Shown here: piece by piece, positions 40,552 to 51,300 of the stretch
Position numbering within the stretch: the stretch's first letter is position 1
Layout of the letters: each line of letters opens with the position of its first letter
Assembly (NCBI RefSeq): GCF_042688385.1
Contig: NZ_JBHUPY010000011.1
Span: 124,001 to 188,000 of the forward strand
DNA from: Herpetosiphon sp042688385
Lineage (GTDB): Bacteria > Chloroflexota > Chloroflexia > Chloroflexales > Herpetosiphonaceae
Reading direction: 5' to 3'
DNA length: 64,000 nt
Program-made: the position numbers and the translations under genes
The notes under the pieces: generated by a model
The model's database searches: none
Told to the model about the DNA's origin: nothing
The model's input: only the letters and a program-made list of their open reading frames with translations

Positions 40552-40750
40552 GATGTTGTTGTAGTGCTTCCTCAATCGCTAAGCGTTCGGCTTCACTCAA
40601 TGAACGCTTGCCTTCCAACCAAGCCCGTAAAATTGCCACATCGCAACCACTCGCCGCCGCAAGTTGCGCCACCGTCCAGCTGCGTTGCGCCAACCATAAG
40701 AGCACCTCGCGCCGCTGGTCATTCAACGGTTGAACTTTACGCCGCCGCAT
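40544..40750 (-). CDS. Small helix-turn-helix-like protein between kinase and methyltransferase
   Basis: A 68-residue basic protein. It begins MRRRKVQPLNDQRREVL and contains WTVAQLAAASGCDVAILRAWLEGKR, which reads as a helix-turn-helix of the Cro or transposase-like type, followed by an acidic helix (SLSEAERLAIEEAL). GAGGG precedes it, its ATG overlaps the kinase stop (TAATG), and its end overlaps the methyltransferase start. It may regulate the operon or guide the methyltransferase; this is inference. Confidence 0.75.
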   Translation of the reverse strand: MRRRKVQPLNDQRREVLLWLAQRSWTVAQLAAASGCDVAILRAWLEGKRSLSEAERLAIEEALQQHHE

Positions 40751-43407
40751 TACACACCCTCAAGCCATGAAGCTGGAGTCCAGTCGGAATCGCCGCCAAC
40801 CGGCAGTTGCACGGTAAAGGTCGTGCCGCGGCCTTCTTCGCTATCAAACCAGATTTTGCCGCCGTGCAACTCTACCAACGATTTGGTGATGTTCAAGCCC
40901 AAGCCAGTGCCACCAGCCTGCTCCTTGAGCGGGTTTTCTGAGCGGAAGAAACGGGTGAAAATATGCTGTTGATCATCAGCTGCAATCCCCACGCCGCTAT
41001 CTTTGACCGCCAAGGTAACTGAATCGCTGCCATTGCTCACCACCACATCGATACGGCCACCATCGCGGGTATATTTGTAGGCATTCGAGATTAAGTTAGT
41101 GACGATTTGGCGCATCCGTTCGGGGTCGGCAATCATCGGCGGCAAATCATCGGGCACATCAAGCGCCAACGAAATTTGCTTGCCACTCCATTGTTGATGA
41201 ATTGCCATGACGGTCGATTGAATCAGCTCATCAAGATTAATTGGTTTGCGCTGCAAACGCACTTTGCCCGATTCAATCCGCGAAACGTCGAGCAAATCGT
41301 TGAGAATTGCATTCAAGCGTTCGATGTTGTTTTTGACCACGCTCAGGAATTGGCGTTGTTGCTCGGTCAAGGGTCCAAGCGTGTTCAACATCAGCAAATC
41401 AATATAGCCGCTGATCGAGGTCAATGGGGTGCGCAATTCGTGCGAGGCGGTGGCAACAAACTCAGTTTTCATGCGATCGGCCAATTCAGCCGCCGTAATA
41501 TCGTGGTAAACCACCACGCTGCCAAGCCATTCGCTTTGCGAGGTAAACACTGGCGTACTCGATGCCCGAATCATGCGCCCGCTTAGCTCAAATTGTTGGT
41601 AGGTTTGCTTTTCGGTCAGGCGTGGCTCGCTCTCTGGCGCACCAGGCAGGCTCATCAAGGGCTTGCCTAACCACTCGACGGCTTCGATGTTGAGCAATTG
41701 CTCAGCGGCAGGGTTGATCAACCGAATGCGGCCAACTCGATCGCCAACCACCACGCCGTCGCCGATTGAACGCACAATCGCCAAACTGCGACTAACTTCT
41801 TCTTCGCGTTGTTCGAGGGCTTGGCTCAAGCGGCGGGCTTGCTCAGTTGTGGCGCGATAGAGCTGCACATTGCTGAGCATCGTCATCACTTGATCGCCAA
41901 TCACCTGCACAAATTGAATATGCTCTTGGGTAAAGTGATTGATGCGGCTGTTGATCAGCACAATCACCCCAGCAACCCGCTCATCTTGCTCCATCGGCAC
42001 GGCCAGCGCCGAACGACCTTTTTTGTCGTATTCGGTGCGCACCATCCAACGGTTATCTTCGGCAGTGTTGGGGATGATAACGGGAGCACGATGCTCGACG
42101 ACCCAACCAGCTAAGCCTTGGCCACGTTCCAACGAAATGGCCTCGGTGCGCGTAATGTTACGATCAAGATTGGTGCTAAATGCCAAGCGACCGCTTTTAG
42201 GATCAATCAGCATAATCCCGCCGCGCTCGGCTTGGGTTGCTTGAGCAATCAACAACAGCGCTTGATCAAGCAATGGTTGCGGTTCGAGCGTGCCACTCAG
42301 TGCGCGCACAATCTGATACATGCTTTCGGCCCGAGTTCGGGCGCGCATGGCATCTTCGGCGGTGCGACCCATTTCGGCAGTCGTGGCCTCGATGCGTTGA
42401 GCCAAGGTATTTTGCAACGCGGCATTTTCGAGCACGGCTGCTGCCTGCGAGGCCAATAATTCAAGCAAGGGTGCGGTTTCAGTCAGGCGTTTGCGGGCCT
42501 TGGGATCATCATCGCCAACCGTGAGCAAACCACAAATCTCGCCAGTTGCGGTACGCACTGGAACCAACATATAGTGCTCGCCAGCAATATCGCGGAAGGG
42601 CAGCGAATCGGCCAAATAGGCATTATCGCCAATGCGGCGGTCGTCGCGCAACAGCACCGAAATTTCATCCCACGGAATGGAGAGCATTTCAGTTGCGCCG
42701 AGCGTGCGACCACTTGCGCCAATTGCCACCGCCATGCGCAGGGTTCGTGCCCGCCAATCGACCGTTGAAGCGCTGGCAAAAATAAATGGGCCACAGGCTT
42801 TGGCAGCGCTAGCCAATTCTTCGAGGGTTTCTTCGGGGCTAAGCGAGCCACGCAAACGCTCAGCAGCGCGGGTTGCCCGCCGAATCGGGGCTTCTGGCAA
42901 CATCGCTGGATAATCAAAGCGCGGTCGCGCAGCCAACCAGACTGCAACTGCAACCAAGACAAAGCCCACGCTACGCAAACCAACTTCTAGCGCAACCGTT
43001 TCAACCGCAACCGCTGGAACCAACACATTACTGACCGCCCAAGCAATCACCATCAAGCCAATTGCGCTGAAGGCCCAGCGGGGTGGCAACATTTGGGGAA
43101 TCGCAATCGCTGGAATCAGCAGCACCGACCAGAGCGCAGTATGATAGCCTTCGCTGAGAATTGCCACGCTCAAGGGCAAGGCCAAAATACCAAGCGTGCG
43201 CAACTCGCGCCAATCGCCTTCGGGATTAAAAAGCCATGGCAAGGCCACGGCAGTTACACCTAAAACACTCGCAATAATCGTCAAGCGATCGGTTGGAATG
43301 CTGGTGCTAAACGTGTAGCCAAAAAGCACGAGCGCAAAGCAAGCTAAGGCCCAAGCAAGAGGACGAATACGAGTTAGCCAAATGCGAAAAGACGAGTTGC
43401 GGCCCAT
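40750..43407 (-). CDS. Membrane sensor histidine kinase with two GAF and one PAS domain
   Basis: An 885-residue kinase. About residues 10-190 contain six or so membrane helices. Two GAF-like domains follow (about 200-370 and 390-560, the second with GLAGWVVEHRAPVIIPNTAED), then a PAS domain (about 590-690, IGDGVVVGDRVGRIRLINPAAEQLL). The phospho-acceptor is His656 in ATASHELRTPLTSISGYIDLL, and the ATPase has DLPPMIADPERMRQIVTNLISNA, VKDSGVGI and GTGLGLNI. It senses an unknown signal and needs a response regulator; none is adjacent. GGGGAG precedes ATG 43407 and TATAAT lies at 43439-43444. Confidence 0.93.
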   Translation of the reverse strand: MGRNSSFRIWLTRIRPLAWALACFALVLFGYTFSTSIPTDRLTIIASVLGVTAVALPWLFNPEGDWRELRTLGILALPLSVAILSEGYHTALWSVLLIPAIAIPQMLPPRWAFSAIGLMVIAWAVSNVLVPAVAVETVALEVGLRSVGFVLVAVAVWLAARPRFDYPAMLPEAPIRRATRAAERLRGSLSPEETLEELASAAKACGPFIFASASTVDWRARTLRMAVAIGASGRTLGATEMLSIPWDEISVLLRDDRRIGDNAYLADSLPFRDIAGEHYMLVPVRTATGEICGLLTVGDDDPKARKRLTETAPLLELLASQAAAVLENAALQNTLAQRIEATTAEMGRTAEDAMRARTRAESMYQIVRALSGTLEPQPLLDQALLLIAQATQAERGGIMLIDPKSGRLAFSTNLDRNITRTEAISLERGQGLAGWVVEHRAPVIIPNTAEDNRWMVRTEYDKKGRSALAVPMEQDERVAGVIVLINSRINHFTQEHIQFVQVIGDQVMTMLSNVQLYRATTEQARRLSQALEQREEEVSRSLAIVRSIGDGVVVGDRVGRIRLINPAAEQLLNIEAVEWLGKPLMSLPGAPESEPRLTEKQTYQQFELSGRMIRASSTPVFTSQSEWLGSVVVYHDITAAELADRMKTEFVATASHELRTPLTSISGYIDLLMLNTLGPLTEQQRQFLSVVKNNIERLNAILNDLLDVSRIESGKVRLQRKPINLDELIQSTVMAIHQQWSGKQISLALDVPDDLPPMIADPERMRQIVTNLISNAYKYTRDGGRIDVVVSNGSDSVTLAVKDSGVGIAADDQQHIFTRFFRSENPLKEQAGGTGLGLNITKSLVELHGGKIWFDSEEGRGTTFTVQLPVGGDSDWTPASWLEGV

Positions 43408-43438
43408 GGATCGGTCTCCCCAAGTCCAAGATGGCGCT

Positions 43439-43444
43439 ATTATA
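43439..43444 (-). promoter_or_regulatory. -10 box of the histidine kinase operon
   Basis: TATAAT on the minus strand, with CTGCAT 17 bases upstream as a poor -35 box. Confidence 0.5.
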
Positions 43445-43490
43445 CTACGATGAGTGGTGTTATGCAGTATGGTTTTGGAATTTGCTGAAG

Positions 43491-43525
43491 CAAAAGCCCC
43501 TTGGCGTTTGCACAAACCAAGGGGC
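43491..43525 (-). terminator. Terminator of the AI-2E-type transporter gene
   Basis: GCCCCTTGG (43525-43517 read on the minus strand) pairs with CCAAGGGGC (43504-43496), followed by TTTT. It overlaps nothing else. Confidence 0.82.
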
Positions 43526-43535
43526 AGGTGGTCAA

Positions 43536-44750
43536 TTAGGCTTTGTTTTGAAAGGCAAGCATCGGCGGCATCGGCGTTTCTGGCTCTTCTTTATGCTCCC
43601 ACGGCAACTCGCCAGCCCGTAAATAGCGTGGATCGTCTGGTTGGCGCAGCCGACCATTGATATATTGATAGCTATCACGCGCAACAGCCGCCATTGGGGC
43701 AAAAATAATCACCCCGACCAGCCCTGAAACCGTGCCAGCAACAACCAACAGCACCATCAAAATTGCGGCATGAATTTCGACAATCGCCCCAATAATCCGT
43801 GGCACTAAGAAATTATTTTCAATCTGCTGGATCAGAATATACAAGCCAGCAATCACCAAACCCATCGGCAGCGAGGTGGTCAAGCCCACAATAATTGCGG
43901 GAATTGCGCCAATAATCGGCCCAATCACGGGGATTAATTCGGTAAAGCCAGCAACCAAGGCTAAGAGCAGCTTGTAAGGAATTTCGCCTGGCATCACCAA
44001 ATCAACAACCCACAAGCCAATGTACGACATAATCGCAATCACTAAGCCAAGAATCAATTGGCCACGAATATACGATGAAAACACCCGATCGAAAATCGCA
44101 AGCACGGTTAGTACATCGGTGCGGATCGATTTGGGAATCATGCGAATAATTGCGGCCTTACCCTTACGCTCATCAAGCAACACATAAAACAGCCAAAACG
44201 GAATAATCAAAAAGCCTGCTAAGAAGATTAGGGTTTGGAAAACCACCCCTAAGCCGTTTACAATGCCACTTACCCCAGTTTCAACATAATTGGTAGCATT
44301 TTCTTTGATTGTGGTAATGCCCTTACTCACCTGACCATTAATATCGGTTTGAATATCAGATGGGACTTCGCGTCGATACCAAGTGAGGCCTTCGTTGATT
44401 TTCGGTTCGAGCGTGTTTTTGTAAAATTCTGGCAACGATTCAAAAAAGCCTTTTACTTGGGTAATTGCAGGCGGCACGATATACAAAATCGAGCCAATTA
44501 ACAGCCCCAAGCCAACCACATACACCACCAGAATTGCGGCCCAACGCGGAATCCAGCGCTCTAATTTATTAACCAAGGGCAACAATAAATAGGCAAAGAT
44601 CAGCCCAAACGCAAACGGCAACAGTTGATTACCAGTGCGCCAGAGCAACCACAGCACCAGCCAAATAGCAAAGGCTGTCAGCGTCCAGCGGGCTAAATCG
44701 CGCCAAGTTGGAATTGTTTTGATGATTGGGACTGGTGCTTTTGGCTCCAC
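43536..44750 (-). CDS. AI-2E family (PerM-type) membrane transporter
   Basis: A 404-residue membrane protein of the AI-2 exporter superfamily (formerly DUF20). There are about eight membrane helices, with a soluble segment around PEFYKNTLEPKINEGLTWYRREVPSDI, and the conserved GFTELIPVIGPIIGAIPAIIVG and QQIENNFLVPRIIG near the end. Members export autoinducer-2 or act in Na+/H+ exchange; the solute here is unknown. The start is GTG 44750, preceded by GGGAGG, ten bases after the VanW gene. Confidence 0.9.
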   Translation of the reverse strand: MEPKAPVPIIKTIPTWRDLARWTLTAFAIWLVLWLLWRTGNQLLPFAFGLIFAYLLLPLVNKLERWIPRWAAILVVYVVGLGLLIGSILYIVPPAITQVKGFFESLPEFYKNTLEPKINEGLTWYRREVPSDIQTDINGQVSKGITTIKENATNYVETGVSGIVNGLGVVFQTLIFLAGFLIIPFWLFYVLLDERKGKAAIIRMIPKSIRTDVLTVLAIFDRVFSSYIRGQLILGLVIAIMSYIGLWVVDLVMPGEIPYKLLLALVAGFTELIPVIGPIIGAIPAIIVGLTTSLPMGLVIAGLYILIQQIENNFLVPRIIGAIVEIHAAILMVLLVVAGTVSGLVGVIIFAPMAAVARDSYQYINGRLRQPDDPRYLRAGELPWEHKEEPETPMPPMLAFQNKA

Positions 44751-44759
44751 AAAGCCTCC

Positions 44760-46688
44760 CTACTGCGTATAATAGCTATCCCAGCGGTCGCTGCGGCTTG
44801 TGCCATCGCGTTCGCTAATAGTCCGAAAAATCTGGAAGGCATTCCAGCCGTTGCCAGTTGCTTCCATCGTCACGCTGCGCCCAGTGTCGCTGCCATACAA
44901 GGTAAAGGTTTGGTTTTTGTTGACTAAATCAGTGTTGACATCGATCAAAATATAGCCGTTGGTGTCGTTGCGGAATTTCAAATCTGGCCCGCCCAAGGCA
45001 ATCGTGGCATCCATGCCTGGCGGGGCATCGACCTCGTACCAAGCCAAACGCCAACTATGGTTATGGCGCTCCTCGATGGGCAAACCAGCCCAAAATGCCG
45101 CTCGAAACAGGGTCGTCGAAACTTGGCAAATTCCGCCGCCAATACTTGGCACCGCCATGCCATTTTCAATCATCTCGCCAATTTGGTAGCCTTTTTCGAG
45201 CGAAATATCGCCAACCGTGCCACCAAACGACACTACTTCACCAGGAGCAATCAGTAGACCATCAAATTCCTTGCCACCAACTTCAACATTGCGATCGCGA
45301 TTGTAATCTGGGTACGAACTAAAATCCGATGCGCCAACCCCAATCACCTGATAAATGCCTAGCGCTTCAAGCTCGCCCGCTGGCGGAGCAGTTTCATGCA
45401 AACTAAAGCTCAATGCTTCGTTATTGGCAGTGCTCAAAGCTTGGCCAATTTGGGCATGAAGTTGGGTCTGATCAAGCGTGTAGCCAATTTGGCCAAAATG
45501 CCATTCAGTGGCGCGATTGCCGTTGCGCACCAAGCGCGAAGCTTGGGCTGGCTGATCATAGGTTTTGGCTAATTCTTGCACCAAGGCGGCAATTGCTGGC
45601 TGGTTGTGGCCAAAACTCTGCCCAGCCTGTGGCAATGTGCTCAGATCGAGCAAGCTAGCCCTATCAAATTGATGTTGCGTGCCATTGATCGTCAGCATTA
45701 ATGGCGCAGCAGTTTGTTGATTGAGCTTTGGCAGCATGGCGTTAAGCGTCGAGGCTTTTTGGTGGGGTTGCAAGCCTTCCTGCACCACGAGCACGCTATA
45801 ATCGCGCGGCGCGGCAGTCCAATCGATCGCATCCCAAGCAGCTTGAAAGGCGGCCTTAGTTTGCGCATGATCCAGCTTCAAGCCAATCACATCGTTGCTC
45901 ACCGCCCAAGTGCCATCAGGATTGCGCTGAAATTGAGCAGCGACCGCAGGCCGATCGCTGGCCTCGGCCAAGGTTTGGATGGCGTTATCAAGCGATTGTT
46001 GATTGAGCAAGAGGCCATCAGCTTTGATCGTGCTGACAATTCCCAAACTTTGGTTGCTCAATCGCTCCGACCACGAATCTTCGCGACCAATCTGCAAGGC
46101 ACGATCAGCAATCACTTGGGGGTCAAAGCTGGTCAAGGCATTGAATGGCACAATCGCCGTTTGATCGCCTAATTGAACTTTAAAATGATGGTTGTTCCAA
46201 GCTTGCAAGGTTGGCAAAATCGCATGCGCTGCCTCGTTGCTGGTCAAGCCGCTCAGCGATTGGCCAAAGGCTTGCACCCCAGGATAGACGCGATTGGCAT
46301 AGGCAGCCTGAAATCCACCAAAACCAAGCAAGGCCGCCAGCGCTGCGGCGCTCGACCAACGGGCAATTCTGCGCCAGTTGCGCCGCCGTTGCGGTTTGGC
46401 TTTGCTGCGCACACTTGGCGCAGGCGCGGCAACCACGCTGGGCAAACGCGGAATTGTGGTGCGCGGCAACGAGCGTTGCGCCCAACGCAAACAATAGGCT
46501 TGGCGTTGACCGCTGTGCAACGCGCCTAACCAGCGCCATGCTTCGCCCAACATTGGGTCGATTTTAACGGCGCGGGTCAACAAAGCGGCACTATCACGAT
46601 AACGCCCATATTTGATTGCCAACAAACCAGCTTTGGCCCAAGCAACTGCTTGAGGGTTCGGCGCAACTGCGGCCATACTACTCATCAT
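44760..46688 (-). CDS. VanW-family envelope protein with TPR head
   Basis: A 642-residue protein. The first 60 residues form a TPR-like pair (LLAIKYGRYRDSAALLTRAVKIDP), then a basic stretch and one membrane helix (AALAALLGFGGFQAAYA, about 115-132). The outside part has two peptidoglycan-binding-like PF12229-type repeats (about 150-400) and a VanW domain (about 440-620: GVGASDFSSYPDYNRDRNVEVG, FGGTVGDISLEKGYQ, GGGICQVSTTLFRAAFWAGLPIEER). VanW-type proteins are linked to cell-wall modification, but the reaction is unknown. Start 46688 is chosen for GGGGG five bases upstream. Promoter at 46725-46754. Confidence 0.88.
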   Translation of the reverse strand: MMSSMAAVAPNPQAVAWAKAGLLAIKYGRYRDSAALLTRAVKIDPMLGEAWRWLGALHSGQRQAYCLRWAQRSLPRTTIPRLPSVVAAPAPSVRSKAKPQRRRNWRRIARWSSAAALAALLGFGGFQAAYANRVYPGVQAFGQSLSGLTSNEAAHAILPTLQAWNNHHFKVQLGDQTAIVPFNALTSFDPQVIADRALQIGREDSWSERLSNQSLGIVSTIKADGLLLNQQSLDNAIQTLAEASDRPAVAAQFQRNPDGTWAVSNDVIGLKLDHAQTKAAFQAAWDAIDWTAAPRDYSVLVVQEGLQPHQKASTLNAMLPKLNQQTAAPLMLTINGTQHQFDRASLLDLSTLPQAGQSFGHNQPAIAALVQELAKTYDQPAQASRLVRNGNRATEWHFGQIGYTLDQTQLHAQIGQALSTANNEALSFSLHETAPPAGELEALGIYQVIGVGASDFSSYPDYNRDRNVEVGGKEFDGLLIAPGEVVSFGGTVGDISLEKGYQIGEMIENGMAVPSIGGGICQVSTTLFRAAFWAGLPIEERHNHSWRLAWYEVDAPPGMDATIALGGPDLKFRNDTNGYILIDVNTDLVNKNQTFTLYGSDTGRSVTMEATGNGWNAFQIFRTISERDGTSRSDRWDSYYTQ

Positions 46689-46724
46689 AACTGCCCCCAT
46701 CAATCGTTATGTCAGATGCGCTCT

Positions 46725-46754
46725 ATCATAGGGCGTGGCAGATTCTAGCGTCAA
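46725..46754 (-). promoter_or_regulatory. Promoter of the VanW gene
   Basis: Minus strand TTGACG (46754-46749) and TATGAT (46730-46725), 18 bases apart. Confidence 0.5.
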
Positions 46755-46882
46755 TCAAACCTTGCTCGTGAGCTGCTGATAAATCGCTGATACGTCATAT
46801 TCTAGCCTACGCAGGCACAAAAGGTACTATTCAGCCTAAATCCTGTCGTGACAGTTGGGGAATTGCCAAATTGTAGCATGAA

Positions 46883-47995
46883 TTAGTCCATGCCTAAACG
46901 TTTAATCGCAATCGCAACCGCATCTTGCAAGCTGGCAACAGTTACCACAGCACTAAAATCAATGCCTAAACTCACCAAGGTTTGGGCCACGTCAGGCCGA
47001 ATTCCCGCGATAATTGTCTGAACGCCGAGCAAACGCGCTGCCGCTGTGGCATGGATTACGCGTCGCCCAAGCTCAGTATCAATCGTGGGCACGCCAGTTA
47101 CATCTAAAATCGCAAGTTTGGCCCGATGATGGCTAACTCCAGCCAGCAAGGTTTCTTCGATGCCCTCGCTTGAAGTGGCTAAAAGATCACCAACTAGGGG
47201 CATAACAACCGTATGTTTGAGCACTGGAATCACGGGCAAACTCAGCTGGCGTAACTGGGCACGCAAAGCCGCTTGCGCCGCTTGCTCGGCCTGAATTTGG
47301 CTATCGCGCTGGCTAATGGCGGCTAGGCTTTGGCTCAATTGCGCATTCAGTTGCTCGCGCTGAAGCGCCAATTCACGCTCTTTGGCTAATTGCTGTTCAA
47401 GCTTGGCCTCGGTTTGGGCTACTACGGTAAAAGCTCGCTTGGCGCGTCCAACCAATAAGCGCACCGTCACCGCAATTACACCAAGTACTAATAATTGGCA
47501 GAAAAAATTAATCAATAAGGCCGATTTAGGCACCAAAAACTTAATTGGAATAATCCCAGTGAATTCGCTGCCAATTACAAGCGCAAGAATAATCATCGAA
47601 GCAATACAAATAATCGTGGTGGCGCGTGAGGTATTGAGCACAATCGTGGCAATTAATGGTGGCACTTGAAACAAAACCCAAACCGAGCCATCAACTTCGC
47701 CAATAATCGGCCCAGTTAACGAAAGCATAAGCGTTATCGAGGCCAAATTGATGTAAATCAGCCATTCGACGTAGCGCGAACGGCGCATGGCAAAGGTTAT
47801 GCCCAACATTGTGCCAGCAATCGCACAAATGCTCAAACCAATTTTTAATTGTTGGGCATTGCCAGCGAAAAGCAAAATGAGCATAACGGCGAACAAAGCC
47901 AAACCTTCGACCAAACTAAACAACTTAATCCGTTGTTCATTCGAGGTTTGAAGCAGATCCTCAATCTGACGGGGCGCGGCGGTGGTTTCTGCCAT
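46883..47995 (-). CDS. Membrane STAS-domain protein (RsbR-like)
   Basis: A 370-residue protein with about seven membrane helices (residues 25-205), a long Gln/Ala coiled coil (AKLEQQLAKERELALQREQL and beyond, 210-270), and a C-terminal STAS domain (about 275-365). The STAS part has MPLVGDLLATSSEGIEETLLAGVSHHR and LDVTGVPTIDTELGRRVIHAT, where the Thr in DVTGVPTIDT aligns with the phosphorylated residue of RsbR/RsbS stressosome proteins. It would act as a membrane-anchored anti-anti-sigma or sensor. GAGGC precedes ATG 47995; the frame to 48118 is not supported. Confidence 0.82.
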   Translation of the reverse strand: MAETTAAPRQIEDLLQTSNEQRIKLFSLVEGLALFAVMLILLFAGNAQQLKIGLSICAIAGTMLGITFAMRRSRYVEWLIYINLASITLMLSLTGPIIGEVDGSVWVLFQVPPLIATIVLNTSRATTIICIASMIILALVIGSEFTGIIPIKFLVPKSALLINFFCQLLVLGVIAVTVRLLVGRAKRAFTVVAQTEAKLEQQLAKERELALQREQLNAQLSQSLAAISQRDSQIQAEQAAQAALRAQLRQLSLPVIPVLKHTVVMPLVGDLLATSSEGIEETLLAGVSHHRAKLAILDVTGVPTIDTELGRRVIHATAAARLLGVQTIIAGIRPDVAQTLVSLGIDFSAVVTVASLQDAVAIAIKRLGMD

Positions 47996-48105
47996 TGGGA
48001 GCCTCAGGTGCAAGATGCTGTTGCAGCATCCTACCATCATTTGGCCAATTTGTGGATTGACAAAATCACAAGGCTGGCAGAGTTTTTCAAATGGCTCGAT
48101 TAAAA

Positions 48106-48316
48106 CCACGAAGACCACGAAGTTGCACTACGGTTTGATGCGTTGGAATCTTGAATAGGGTTCAGGGTTCAGGGGTTAGGGATCAGGGGAATGCAACCAC
48201 GAAGAACGCGAAGTTACGCGAAGGTTTCATTGATTGGAACACTGAATAGTGAACTTATTGCAGCGTTCCAACCTAATCTAAACATTCGTGCTCTTCGTGT
48301 CCTTCGTGGATAAAAA
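48106..48316. repeat. CGAAG-type and TGACCCC-type repeats
   Basis: A first partial element at 48106-48135 (AACCACGAAGACCACGAAG) is followed by a GGTTCAGGGGTTAGGG run at 48160-48190 and a full CGAAG element at about 48194-48311. Its middle contains a short palindrome, TTGGAAC ... GTTCCAA. No gene is seen. Confidence 0.75.
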
Positions 48317-51300
48317 CTATTTAATCGTTATTGGCAGGTAGACGTTGTGAATGCCAACGGTGAATGTGCCCATCACATCGGGGCCTTGCACGCCGCCATT
48401 ATCATCGGTCGCATATAGCTCAATATTGTAGCGTCGTCCGGCGGCGCTGGCCTTGAAGCGAACCGTGAAATTCACTTGCATGCTAAAGCCAGTTGGCCCG
48501 CTGCCTGCAAAGTTGCTATCGGCCAAATCAAGAATTGCGCTATCGCCCTCTAATGGCTCGCTTGTGCCAGCCGTAGCATAGCCAAGCACATCGCCATTGC
48601 TATCGAGTAGGCTGAACGTGCCCGAAACGCCCTCGGTAAAGCGTGCCCACAAGGCCACACCATCGCTATCAACCAAGCGCAAATCAAGGTGCTCGATAAC
48701 GCGCCAAGGATCGGTGGTATGCGTCCAGCTGACGCTGAACGTCGTTTGCAAATCGACCTCTGTGCCGCCAACATTGGGGGTGATGCTGCTTACGCCGACA
48801 ATTCCAAATGAAACCCGCAAACTCACGCTATTCGAATCGCCGCCGCCTGGCGTTGGGTTGCGCACCAACACCGCATACACACCTTGGTTGGTCGTCGCTG
48901 GCATACTAAATTCAAGCCGATTGCTGTTGATGAAGCTGGTGCTGCGTTCAGCTCCAGCTACAACTACCTTAGAATTGGCCACAAAGCCCGTACCATTGAC
49001 CGTAATCCGCACTGCTGGCGGCGGTGGAAAGCCAATCGGCTGGCGAATAAAGCTATCAGGCGTGATGTTGCTAATCGTTGGCACTGGGTTGCCAGGTACA
49101 ATCACTTGGGTTGTGAGCGTGCGGCTGTTGTTACTTGGAAACGCCTCATTCGCTGGCGACGAAGCCGTGCCGGTGCTGGTGATCAGGCCAATTTGGCTGG
49201 GCGTGGCATTAATCGTGATGTTGGTACTGGCATTGGCCGCCAACGTGCCCAAATTACAGCGCAAGATCGTGGCTGTGGGAAAACTACATGTGCCTTGCGA
49301 GGTCGTCACTTGGCCAAAAATCAAGCTATTGGCAAAACTTTGCTCATACACGACATTGCTCGCGCTAATTGTGCCCAAATTGCTAACACTGGCGCGGTAG
49401 CTCATGGCATTGCCCACCGTCACCGGATCAGGCGAATCAGTGAGTTTCAGGCTTAGATCGACTTCTGGCTGTCGCCATTCTGCAAAACGATGCGAAACTG
49501 TATCGCCAGCGCGATCGAAGCGCCCGCCAACATACAAGTTATCGCCGTTGACCGCCAAGCCGCCAACTTCGCTATTTGGCAGGTTGCCACCAGCAACCCC
49601 GCTGCCCAGCGCATTCCAATTGCTGCCATTCCAACGCGCAATATGATTAACCGTCAGGCCATCCATTCGGCTAAATAAGCCCCCAGCATAGAGGTCGTTA
49701 CCCCGCACGGCGAGGCTCGTCACATAGCCATCAGTGCCAGTGCCCAGCGCCGTCCATGCCAAGCTACTGTGGTTCAGCAAGGCAATTGCGCGGGTGTTGG
49801 CAACGCCACCAGCGCTGCTAAAGCGCCCGCCAACCGCTAGCGTGCTGCTGTTGACATCGGCCAAGGCTAGCACTTCGCCATTCGTGCCTGTGCCAATTGC
49901 TTGCCACGTTGTGCCATTCCAGCGCGCAAGATTGCTGGCCGGAGTACCGCCAGCGTTGGCAAACAACCCACCAGCATACAACTGGCCCGATTTGAACAAC
50001 AGGCTATTGATTGCGCCATCGCTGCCAGCGCCCAAGGCTTGCCAAACCCCGCCACTCAAGCGGGCAATCCGATTGGCGGGCACGCCATCAACTTGGGTAA
50101 ATTCGCCGCCGATGTAAATATCGCTGCCACTGACCGCGACAGCATTGACCCGCCCATTGATGCTGGTTGCCAAGGCTGTCCAAGTTGAGCCATTCCAACT
50201 GGCGACTCCAGCAGCATCAACGCCGCCTGCTTTGCTAAACTCACCAACTGCGATCAGATCAGTGCCGCGCAAAGCCAAATCGCGCACATCGTCGTTAACG
50301 CCGCTATCGCTTGCGCCAGCCAAGGGCGACCAAACCCGCGCAACCGGATCGAAACTGGCAATATTGTTGAGCAAGCGATTGCTGCCCAAATCAAAACGCC
50401 CAGCGGCAATAATTTGGCCCGAACGCGGCTGGATGGCAAATACTTTGGCGTTAGCGCCTTCTAAGCCGCCAGCCAAGGGGAAAAAGCGATCAACTGCGCC
50501 GGGCAAAAAGCCTTGTTGCGGCAACACCATGCCCACAAAATTCAATTCAAGGCCATGGGCTGTGCCAAAAGCGCCAGCAATGAAGAAGCTATCGCTGCCA
50601 CTGCCAAGGCGTTCGGTGCGTAAAATTGCCCCGTTTGTGCCGAGCGCATTCGAAGCATTTGGCACAGGCGACCAAATATTGCCATCCCAACGAGCAATGT
50701 TGGGTGAGAAAACGCTGTTGCCATTGGGGTTTACGCCGCTGCCAAAATTACCCATCACATAGGTAAAATTCACATTTTCGACGATGCCACGCACATCACC
50801 AGCAACCCCGCGTCCGGCCATGGCTTGCCATGTGTTGCTGCCTTGCCAAACCGCTGCGCCGCCAACATTGCTGATGGTGCCAGCGTTGCTAAAACTACCG
50901 CCAACCACAACCATATTCGTGCCGCGAAAATCGACAAAGCGCACGGTGTTATTGACCCCGTTGCTGCTGCCAGTGCCAAGGCTTTGCCAAACTGAACCTG
51001 TCCAAATTGCCACGTTGTTGGCAGTGCTGCCACCAGCCGAGCTAAACGTGCCGCCAGCCACAATTTGGTTGACATTAGCAGGATTAACCGCCAAATCAAA
51101 CACTTGCGGTGCGGTTCCGCCACTCAGCCCGCTGCTCAAGGCCGACCAAGTGCCATTGCTAAACTTGGCAATCCGATTGGCACTGACCCCATTAATCGCG
51201 GTAAACGTGCCGCCAACATACACCACATCGTTACCGCCAACTTGTTGTACCAGAACTGCGGTAACCGCGCCGTTGACGTTGGTAGCTAAGGCCGACCATT

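Noticed and set aside
48597..49400. 267-codon plus-strand frame over the propeller protein
   Set aside because: Antisense shadow of the repeat-rich secreted protein.
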